From Chitinophaga agri (GTDB lineage Bacteria; Bacteroidota; Bacteroidia; Chitinophagales; Chitinophagaceae): 64,000 bases of DNA. How positions within the stretch are numbered: position 1 is the stretch's first letter; each line of letters begins with the position of its first letter. The translations under genes were made by a program, and so were the position numbers. Location: contig NZ_CP048113.1 of assembly GCF_010093065.1 (NCBI RefSeq), positions 6,528,001-6,592,000 on the forward strand, in the 5' to 3' direction. Of the stretch, positions 8,750 to 15,277 are shown piece by piece. The notes under the pieces were generated by a model. The model had not been told where the DNA came from. It worked only from the letters and a program-made list of their open reading frames with translations, and made no database searches.

Positions 8750-9319
8750 ATGCAAAGGCTTATCGCACATATCAGCAGGTTTGTCGAACTGACGGAAGAA
8801 GACAGGGAGGTTATTCTTTCTATTATGCAATATCAGCAGGTGAAAAAGAAGGAATATCTGCTCCGGCAGGAGGCAGTGTGTAACGCGAATTACTTTATCC
8901 TGAGTGGTTGTTTCCGCCGGTATTATATTGATGAGAAAGGGACGGAGACGACGATCCAGTTTGCGATCGACGACTGGTGGATAACGGATTATGACAGTCT
9001 TGAAAGGAGGCAGCCGTCCCAGTACTTTATACAGGCAGTAGAGACCAGTGAAATAGCAGTACTGGATAAAAGGGTGCAGGAAGAATTATTTACAAAAGTG
9101 CCTGTGCTGGAGCGCTATTTCCGGCTGGTACTGCAGCGGGCCTATGCCGCGTCTATGCAACGCATTCGTTATATCTATGAATTCACCGGCGAAGAGCGTT
9201 ACAATCACTTTAGTGGCCTTTTCCCGGAATTTCTCCAACGTATTCCCCAATATATGCTGGCATCCTATCTTGGTTTTACGCCTGAGTTCCTGAGTAAGAT
9301 CAGGGCTAAGAAAATCTAG
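8750..9319 (+). CDS. Crp/Fnr family transcriptional regulator
   Basis: A 189-residue regulator. Residues 10-115 form a cyclic-nucleotide-binding-like beta-roll (KKKEYLLRQEAVCNANYFILSGCFRRYY), and residues about 120-140 are the dimer helix. The C-terminus (QYMLASYLGFTPEFLSKIRAKKI) is a short helix-turn-helix of the kind usual for Bacteroidota Crp-like proteins. The phosphate-binding cassette residues needed for cAMP are not evident, so the ligand, if any, is unknown. The ATG at 8750 fits the family; a TTG two codons upstream is also open. A perfect TGTGA-N6-TCACA site lies 33 bp after the stop, ahead of the AhpD-like gene, so this regulator probably controls that gene. Confidence 0.92.
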   Translation: MQRLIAHISRFVELTEEDREVILSIMQYQQVKKKEYLLRQEAVCNANYFILSGCFRRYYIDEKGTETTIQFAIDDWWITDYDSLERRQPSQYFIQAVETSEIAVLDKRVQEELFTKVPVLERYFRLVLQRAYAASMQRIRYIYEFTGEERYNHFSGLFPEFLQRIPQYMLASYLGFTPEFLSKIRAKKI

Positions 9320-9352
9320 TCGCTCTTTTATTGAACTTGTTTAAGTTTTTGC

Positions 9353-9368
9353 TGTGACAGTTATCACA
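9353..9368. promoter_or_regulatory. CRP-consensus operator TGTGA-N6-TCACA
   Basis: The sequence TGTGACAGTTATCACA matches the CRP/FNR-class palindrome consensus in every half-site base. It ends 27 bp before the AhpD-like start codon. It is followed directly by CAACTTTG (9367-9374), close to the Bacteroidota -7 box TAnnTTTG, so a bound regulator would sit on the promoter. That the neighbouring Crp-like protein binds it is inference. Confidence 0.65.
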
Positions 9369-9395
9369 ACTTTGTGTCAACAAAAACACAAAAAG

Positions 9396-9836
9396 ATGCA
9401 AAAACGTTTCAATACTCCGGATGTAGCGCCAGAAGGATATAAAGCTTTACTGGCCATGGAAAAATACCTGAGCGGCACGAAGATCCAGCCACTGCATAAG
9501 GAACTGATCAAGATCAGGGCGTCCCAGATCAACGGATGTGCTTTCTGTATCGATATGCATACAAAAGATGCGCGTAAGCAGGGAGAAACAGAACAGCGTA
9601 TCTATGCACTGAATGCATGGAGAGAAACCCCGTTCTTCTCGCGTGAGGAGAGAGCCATCCTGGCGCTGACAGAAGAGGTGACGAGGATAAGCAATCATGT
9701 CAGTGATGCGACTTACAGCGAGGCCATTGAAGTGCTGGGAGAGGAGCTGACTGCGCAGGTATTGCTGGCGGCAGTGGCTATTAATTCCTGGAACAGGATA
9801 GGGATAGCGACTAATCTGATGCCACCACTGGGTTAA
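9396..9836 (+). CDS. AhpD-like carboxymuconolactone decarboxylase family protein
   Basis: A 146-residue cytoplasmic protein. Its key motif NGCAFCIDMH carries Cys48, Cys51 and His55, the CxxC-xxx-H site of alkylhydroperoxidase AhpD-type proteins. These reduce peroxides or act as thiol disulfide reductases. The length fits the single-domain family. The ATG at 9396 starts the conserved part; the frame is open 14 codons further up, but that part overlaps the operator. The expected role is peroxide or organic-hydroperoxide defence under the upstream Crp-like regulator. An inverted repeat follows 38 bp after the stop. Confidence 0.92.
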   Translation: MQKRFNTPDVAPEGYKALLAMEKYLSGTKIQPLHKELIKIRASQINGCAFCIDMHTKDARKQGETEQRIYALNAWRETPFFSREERAILALTEEVTRISNHVSDATYSEAIEVLGEELTAQVLLAAVAINSWNRIGIATNLMPPLG

Positions 9837-9874
9837 TGGGATTTTCCCGGCTGAATTCGGTTATATCTATTCAA

Positions 9875-9936
9875 ATAGCTTCATTGCATCTTTATTTTTC
9901 TTTGTAAGAAGGAAAACAGAGATGCGATGAAGCTAT
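9875..9936. repeat. 17-bp inverted repeat enclosing the leader of a tiny open frame
   Basis: ATAGCTTCATTGCATCT (9875-9891) pairs with AGATGCGATGAAGCTAT (9920-9936), 16 of 17 positions matching, around a 28-nt purine/pyrimidine-rich loop. The ATG at 9927 lies in the 3' arm, so a folded transcript would hide that start. It could instead be a weak terminator of the AhpD-like gene. Confidence 0.7.
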
Positions 9937-10076
9937 ATTGTATAGAGCAGGTGGCTGCACTGTTAGCTGGCAGGCATGGGAGTACTATCCGGCGAATGCT
10001 TCACCGGTATATACGTTCAGGCAATATTTCGCAGGCATCTTTTCGCCCGGTTTTCTTCACGGCAGTAACCCCCTGA
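9927..10076 (+). CDS. Possible small protein, 49 residues, unrecognised
   Basis: ATG at 9927 to TGA at 10074-10076. Residues 6-35 (IEQVAALLAG..., STIRRMLHRYIRSGNI) vaguely resemble the helix-turn-helix of excisionase or MerR-type DNA-binding domains, which would fit an isolated short regulator or the stub of a larger broken gene. There is no Shine-Dalgarno-like signal and the start lies in a hairpin arm. It could be chance. Confidence 0.25.
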   Translation: MKLYCIEQVAALLAGRHGSTIRRMLHRYIRSGNISQASFRPVFFTAVTP

Positions 10077-10260
10077 TGACCGCCGTCAGGAGAGAAAAGA
10101 CCTGCTGATCCTGTCAGTCATCATGGGTATATACACTGCATGTTCGCGGGAAAAACAGGGGCCGTTGATCACAGCCGCATTTCTTGTATCCTGTTCATAA
10201 AATGCCCGGGATACGCCGGTACAGTTGGAGCACAGGTTATTGCTGAGGGACAGGGGCAAA

Positions 10261-10411
10261 ATAATTAGGAATCAGGAATCAGGAATTGAATGATCATGAG
10301 CTGTTCACATATCAATAACCTTCCATTATTCAGGTTAGAAGAAATGTCTTGTAATTGGTAGGAACGTATGGCTAACCAATTCTTCATTCTTAATTCCTAC
10401 TTCCTAATTAT
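10261..10411. repeat. Inverted repeat of TAGGAAT units (dispersed family copy 1)
   Basis: The left arm 10261-10293 carries TTAGGAATCAGGAATCAGGAATT. The right arm 10384-10411 carries the complementary TTAATTCCTACTTCCTAATT. The arms lie about 90 bp apart, and the right arm ends 4 bp from the LuxR-type stop codon. The same unit, as a compact hairpin, recurs at 22029-22104, and a single unit occurs at 17748-17760. Confidence 0.6.
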
Positions 10412-10414
10412 TCT

Positions 10415-11080
10415 CTACTGCTTTTGCAGTTGTATGATGTTTCTAATCACAAACTCTGTCAGTGCATTCCGTCCGGCGATACCGAGTTTACCGGCAATTC
10501 TGTACCGGTGGTTCTCGATGGTACGGATGCTTACATTCAGCTCATCAGCCATTTGCTTGGTACTTTTTCCTTCTGCAATCATTTTAATGATGCGGTTCTC
10601 GGCTTTTCCGAGACGGTGGTACAGCGCCTGTTGAGCAGTGGATGAATTGGCCAGGGAAACGGTCCTTGTTTCATCGGGAGTGTGTACATGATTGAATTTT
10701 GCGAATCTGCCGAGGCGGGAGCGGATACTAAGCAGGAGGTCTCTTTTGCGGAAAGGCCTTGCGAGGTAGTCATCAGCGCCGAGGTTCATCGCCATACGCA
10801 TTTCCTGTTTATTATCTTTTATGCTAATAAAGATCAGGGGAATATGGTCAAATCCAGGATCATTTCTTAGAGCCATGATAAAATGGTGTCCGCCTGTTCC
10901 TCGCAGGTGGGCGCCACAGATGATAAGGTCAGGTTGTTGTTGCTGACAGATGATGATTCCTTCTTCTTCTGAGGAGGCTGTGTAAATATCATAAGATTGG
11001 GTAATCAATAACTGCCGGGTCTGTCTCACAAATACCTGGTCCTCATCTACAAGTAAAATTTTATAGACTGCAGTATTCAT
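10415..11080 (-). CDS. LuxR-type response regulator with degenerate receiver
   Basis: A 221-residue regulator. Residues 5-125 form a receiver domain (KILLVDEDQ with Asp12 and Asp14; FISIKDN with Ser86). The phospho-acceptor Asp is replaced by Gly56 (PDLIICGAHL) and the conserved Lys by Arg108 (LARPF). Normal phosphorylation is therefore impossible, and control is probably by partner binding, ligand or abundance. Residues 160-215 form a LuxR/NarL-type helix-turn-helix (AEGKSTKQMADELNVSIRTIENHRYRI). It reads leftward and alone, with no kinase beside it. Its targets are unknown; the neighbouring surface-adhesin module is a possible one. The gene is clearly real, and the altered residues are read directly from the sequence. 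Confidence 0.92.
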   Translation of the reverse strand: MNTAVYKILLVDEDQVFVRQTRQLLITQSYDIYTASSEEEGIIICQQQQPDLIICGAHLRGTGGHHFIMALRNDPGFDHIPLIFISIKDNKQEMRMAMNLGADDYLARPFRKRDLLLSIRSRLGRFAKFNHVHTPDETRTVSLANSSTAQQALYHRLGKAENRIIKMIAEGKSTKQMADELNVSIRTIENHRYRIAGKLGIAGRNALTEFVIRNIIQLQKQ

Positions 11081-11816
11081 CAGAAAAGTGTTTGCAGGTT
11101 GATATACGGGTATAATTGTAATGAGTGATTACAATGCCCGTACATGACGTGGGTATTTTTCGCGTATGACATACAGGACGGGCCTCCGGTCACCGGAGAA
11201 GAGCTTGTTATAACAACAGAATGGAATGGTCGTGTGCATTTTAATTTGGTTAATATTAAGAAGTTAGCGGTAGATGCGGACACACGACGTGGCATAGTAT
11301 TTTCGTCTTGCGTCCAGCCTCCATCAGCTGTTTGAACATGGTTTTTCAGGTAGAAGATATGGGAATGGTCTTTCCAGTGGCGTAAATATGTATAGAATAA
11401 CGGGTGCGATTTCAACTTATGCTCGTCGTCACGGATAAAATAAGCGCTAGTACTCAAAAACGGGTGTGCATATACTTACTGGCTGTGGCCGCTGTGGCTG
11501 CTACTCTCAGCATAGGCGGCGACCTTTATATTAGTAAATATAGTGATTTGTCTGAATATGGAGAACCGATGCTATATGACAGTGTGAAATTCCGGTATTT
11601 ATAGGAATGATGGGAATGGGTGACAAGTGGTGGTAAAGGGGAGGAGAAAATAGTAAGGGACAGCGTGTAGCGGAAAAACATGTTTTTGAGCCGATGTATC
11701 GATGAATGTCAATGACTTTTGTTGACTGGCAAACCCTCAATATCTACTATAATATGGTAAAATAATATTACGCAAATAGGCTTTCCCAAAATATGCGTAC
11801 AAGCAACCAGACAAAA

Positions 11817-11862
11817 GTTATCCACATTAATAGCTTCTTTTTTGTTATGATTTGTGGATAAC
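11817..11862. promoter_or_regulatory. Pair of inverted consensus DnaA boxes
   Basis: TTATCCACA at 11818-11826 and its reverse complement TGTGGATAA at 11853-11861 are both exact matches to the E. coli DnaA box. They are 26 bp apart and extend to 10-bp arms (GTTATCCACA / TGTGGATAAC). The spacer contains a T-run. The pair could be a DnaA-binding site, or simply a hairpin that happens to look like one. Confidence 0.5.
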
Positions 11863-12223
11863 CTGGATTTTCGTAGATGCGAAAGTGATAGATATAACGT
11901 TCACGTACACCCAGTTTATTGTATAATAGAAAATATATATTTGAATGCGCTGAAGCCCTTTACAGTATGGTAATCTATGGCCTCATATGTTTGTAAAATG
12001 GTATGTGATCACTCCCGGAAAATAGCCATTTTTGAGGGTCTGAAACAGTAGTATGATACCAAGTTTCATTTGTAATGTTTTGATTTATAACTGACAAGTC
12101 CGGAGGGGTATTGCTCATTAATTTTAAAAAAGATATTGTTTTATCAATAAATATAGATATTTTTATATTCGAATTTACTATATCCCTGACTATCGGATAC
12201 TAATAAATCATAATCCATAACCA

Positions 12224-12355
12224 ATGAAAATAACCGCCTTATACGAATTGTGGACTGCTCTTACGGCAGTATTTCACAGGCACGACATGCATCCCCGGTT
12301 TGCCCGGATATATGTATATAATAATAAGATGTCCGTCGCTAATCGCCGTTTCTAA
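12224..12355 (+). CDS. Possible small protein, 43 residues, unrecognised
   Basis: ATG at 12224 to TAA at 12353-12355 gives a basic, His/Arg-rich peptide (MKITALYELWTALTAVFHRH...). It lies after the AT-rich block, 143 bp before the adhesin start. There is no recognisable domain. It could be a leader peptide of the adhesin operon or chance. Confidence 0.22.
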   Translation: MKITALYELWTALTAVFHRHDMHPRFARIYVYNNKMSVANRRF

Positions 12356-12498
12356 TAGGAGCGAATACATTGGTACAATAGCATTCAAAACTTACTATCT
12401 GCAGTAATCCTAAGCCTATGCGCACAAATTGTTACAAATCCGCTCGTTTAAACCTGCTACATTCTTTGCAGCGGCGAGCTGGCCTGGTCCTTACTGAT

Positions 12499-14214
12499 AT
12501 GAAAAAGATGTCTGATCGTTGCCTGTTCATGCTGCTTTTTGTAGTTGGTATGGCCTGGCTGCCGGCAAAGGCAAACTCTTTGACAGCAGGTGAGACAACT
12601 AAGCACAGTATCAAATCAGGTGTGAAGCCGTATACCAAATCGGCTGAGATCTGGATGACCTACTCGTATTCCCCATCCGGTGCAGACCAGTCTGTAACTA
12701 CCGGCGACAGGATCAACTACAGGATATATATCCGTAACACCGGTGATGAGCCGCTGGTAGGTGTACGTATTGTGGATACCATTCCACTGCATACTACCTT
12801 CTTCGGTGCAACCAACGGTGGTGGATTAAATGGTGGTCTCACAAATGGAGTGCTCACCTATAATAATGTAACTGTATCGGTAGGCTCTACTATTTATGTT
12901 GACATCGCAGTGGACGTTGATAACACGCTGAATGGTGTTGACTTCATTAATAATACCGGTTATGTCGATCTGGGTGATGGTGCTGGCTTACGTCATACTT
13001 TTGGTCCTGCAGCTGATAACAATATTACATCCCCTTTAGGTGCCAACAGAGGCTGGCCTTCTACAAGAACGCCGGTTGATAATGGTATGACTACTGTGGC
13101 CTGGATGAGCGCCGGCTATATCGGTAGTGGTCCTGATGGTATCATTCAGTCGGGTGACCCTATTTCATATGTTATTCACATCAGAAATACCGGTGTACAG
13201 ACACTGACAAACGTACTGGTAACTGACTATGTGCCTGTATATACTAACTTCTACGATTCTGAAGATGGCAATACGCCGGATGCCAATAACCTGATGTCAT
13301 GGACTATTCCCACACTGGCTCCCGGGCAAACAGTGACCCGTTCCTTCCGTGTAAGGGTAGCCACTGACCTGACAGGTGCAAAGGCGATCGAGAATACTGC
13401 TTATGTAAATAACGGTAATGGTAAAGGCGCGATTCCTACCCTGCCTTCACAGTCAAACGATCAGAACCAGCCGGATCTGGGTGGTTTAGGTAAACCATCT
13501 ACCAGCGTCGCTATCGTGAGTAAAACTTCCTTCGAATCCTGGAAGATCGTGCTGAACTCCAGTGGCGAGACCAGCGTAACTTCCGGTGAGGAACTGTCCT
13601 ATATTATATATGTACGTAACACAGGTAACGTTACCATCCCTAAACTCCAGGTGAGTGATCCGGTGCCTGATTTCACTACACTGACCACCCTGAACGACGG
13701 TGCGGTTTATCTCGAAGGTTCCAACACGGTTGTATGGGCAGTGAATAACCTGGCAGCTGGCGCAGTAGCTACCCTGCACTTCAAGGTGAAAGTAGATCAG
13801 ATACCAGAAGGTATTGGTAGTATCAACAACACCGCTAGAGTACAGATCGGTGGTAACTCTGACTCCACTTCTAAACCAACTTACCATTGCGATCCGAAAG
13901 AAGCAGGTTGTGATAAAGGTACAGTAACAAGTATCAAGACTGTTCCCAAAGCGCAGGGTATGGCGATCACCAACGTCGTGACACCTAACGGAGACGGCAA
14001 GAATGAATATTTTTCTGTAAGAGGAATTGATAAATACCCTAACAGTGCACTGTTTATATTTAACCGTTGGGGGGGTGTTGTATACCAGAGTAAAGATTAT
14101 CAGAACAACTGGAATGCGACGGGACTAAGCGAAGGTACCTACTACTACCGGCTCGAACTGAACAACCCTGCCGGGGTTGAAGTATACAAGGGCTGGGTAA
14201 TGATTATTAGATAA
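12499..14214 (+). CDS. Secreted DUF11-repeat surface protein with CHU_C (type B T9SS) tail
   Basis: A 571-residue exported protein. It has a signal peptide (MKKMSDRCLFMLLFVVGMAW..., cleavage near AKA). Three DUF11 repeats of about 125 residues follow, each carrying an SGDxxxYxIxIRNTG-type strand and a D(T/Y/P)(I/V)P turn. The last 85 residues are a gliding-motility-associated C-terminal domain (VVTPNGDGKNEYF, FNRWGGVVYQS, GTYYYRL), the type B tail that sends proteins through the type IX secretion system. The frame is open from 12418, but the ATG at 12499 gives the usual signal peptide. The stop overlaps a downstream ATG (TAATG) and a PorP/SprF gene follows, the usual partner for this tail type. 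The likely role is a cell-surface adhesin. Confidence 0.9.
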   Translation: MKKMSDRCLFMLLFVVGMAWLPAKANSLTAGETTKHSIKSGVKPYTKSAEIWMTYSYSPSGADQSVTTGDRINYRIYIRNTGDEPLVGVRIVDTIPLHTTFFGATNGGGLNGGLTNGVLTYNNVTVSVGSTIYVDIAVDVDNTLNGVDFINNTGYVDLGDGAGLRHTFGPAADNNITSPLGANRGWPSTRTPVDNGMTTVAWMSAGYIGSGPDGIIQSGDPISYVIHIRNTGVQTLTNVLVTDYVPVYTNFYDSEDGNTPDANNLMSWTIPTLAPGQTVTRSFRVRVATDLTGAKAIENTAYVNNGNGKGAIPTLPSQSNDQNQPDLGGLGKPSTSVAIVSKTSFESWKIVLNSSGETSVTSGEELSYIIYVRNTGNVTIPKLQVSDPVPDFTTLTTLNDGAVYLEGSNTVVWAVNNLAAGAVATLHFKVKVDQIPEGIGSINNTARVQIGGNSDSTSKPTYHCDPKEAGCDKGTVTSIKTVPKAQGMAITNVVTPNGDGKNEYFSVRGIDKYPNSALFIFNRWGGVVYQSKDYQNNWNATGLSEGTYYYRLELNNPAGVEVYKGWVMIIR

Positions 14215-14240
14215 TGAACTGTGATCCTAAAAGTGCAATT

Positions 14241-15251
14241 ATGTACACGACAAAAAAATGGTTTACTGTAGTATTCTTACTTTGCATGGCCGCAGGTTCC
14301 CGTGCGCAGCAAAGTGTCCAGTTCAGCCAGTATATTTTTAACGGACTGGCCATCAACCCGGCCTATGCAGGTTACAAAGATGTGCTACACCTGAACGCTT
14401 CCTATCGCCAGCAGTGGACAGGTTTTGAAGGTGCACCGCGTACTGGTAGTATCTCACTGGACGGTCCATTGAACAGAGGTAACCAGGATGCGAATGTGGG
14501 GCTGGGCGTACAGGCCATGATGGATAATCTGGGACCGCAAAGTGCGATCTCCCTCTATGCTTCCTACGCATATCGTATACGCCTGGATGAAGAAGATACC
14601 CGCCGTATCTCCATCGGCGTCGGTGTGGGTGCTACGCAGTATGGAATGAATGGTAAAGACCTGGTTTACTTTGAGAACGGTGACCGTATCATTCCTGATG
14701 GATCAGCTAAAGCAACGACTCCGGATGCCCGTGTAGGTATCTATTATTATACTCCTTCCATGTATATCGGTATCTCTGCACTGGATCTCTTTTCCAAGTT
14801 CAGTAGCTCTGGTTACAAATGGAGAGGATATACCTACGAAAGTATCCGCAGAAGACAGCATTTATATGTAACAGCAGGTTATATGTTCAGTGTGAACGAA
14901 AGTATCTCCCTGAAGCCTTCTGTATTATTCAAAAGTGATTTCGCCGGTCCTGCCGGACTCGATGCCACAATGATGATGCATATAGAAGAACTGCTGTGGG
15001 TAGGTGCTTCTTACAGAACCAACCTTTCTGTTTTCAATAAGAAATCTGTCGTGAATAATACAGCGCTTGATAAAGCCAACGCAGTGAGTGCAATTCTCGA
15101 GTACTACATCTCGCCTAAATATCGTGTGGGTTATTCCTATGACCACAACATGAATAAACTGTCGGGCATTCAGAGCGGTTCACACGAGATCTCTATCGGC
15201 GTATTATTTAATTCAAAACTGTTCAGTACGTCTAATCCGCGCTATTTTTAA
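14241..15251 (+). CDS. PorP/SprF family outer-membrane protein
   Basis: A 336-residue beta-barrel protein. The signal peptide is MYTTKKWFTVVFLLCMAAGSRA. The family opening follows: QFSQYIFNGLAINPAYAG, then RQQWTGFEGAPRTGS. The end (YRVGYSYDHNMNKLS, SHEISIGV) is also typical. In Flavobacterium, SprF is needed to display the adhesin SprB on the cell surface, and PorP-like genes often accompany type B-tailed proteins; this copy likely serves the DUF11 protein just upstream. An ATG at 14214 overlaps the upstream stop and would allow coupled translation, but 14241 gives the better signal peptide. Confidence 0.92.
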   Translation: MYTTKKWFTVVFLLCMAAGSRAQQSVQFSQYIFNGLAINPAYAGYKDVLHLNASYRQQWTGFEGAPRTGSISLDGPLNRGNQDANVGLGVQAMMDNLGPQSAISLYASYAYRIRLDEEDTRRISIGVGVGATQYGMNGKDLVYFENGDRIIPDGSAKATTPDARVGIYYYTPSMYIGISALDLFSKFSSSGYKWRGYTYESIRRRQHLYVTAGYMFSVNESISLKPSVLFKSDFAGPAGLDATMMMHIEELLWVGASYRTNLSVFNKKSVVNNTALDKANAVSAILEYYISPKYRVGYSYDHNMNKLSGIQSGSHEISIGVLFNSKLFSTSNPRYF

Positions 15252-15277
15252 ATTCTAAAAGATCTTCAAATCTTTAT

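Larger units (their letters stand above)
9837..10414. other. Gene-poor stretch with two inverted repeats and a tiny open frame
   Basis: This 578-bp gap holds a 17-bp inverted repeat (9875-9936), a 49-codon open frame (9927-10076) and the TAATTAGGAAT-type inverted repeat (10261-10411). Between 10077 and 10260 I see nothing recognisable. Short broken frames there could be remains of a decayed gene, but no family is visible. Confidence 0.6.
11081..12498. other. 1.4-kb gene-poor AT-rich region
   Basis: No convincing gene is seen. Open frames of 60-125 codons on both strands overlap each other and lack family features. The stretch contains two inverted consensus DnaA boxes (11818-11861), an exact -7-type box TATATTTG at 11936-11943 without a matching -33 element, a very AT-rich block (about 12120-12180) and a 43-codon open frame (12224-12355). 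It may act as a long regulatory leader for the adhesin module, a replication-related site, or both. Confidence 0.55.

Noticed and set aside
11080..11457. Leftward 125-codon open frame whose stop overlaps the start of the LuxR-type gene (TGATG).
   Set aside because: The overlap looks operon-like, but composition is atypical (rich in His, Ser, Thr and Cys), no domain is recognisable, and rightward frames cover the same bases.
11419..11604. Rightward open frame of about 61 codons with one hydrophobic segment.
   Set aside because: It lies in an AT-rich gene-poor area with no ribosome-binding signal, no family similarity and overlapping frames on the other strand.
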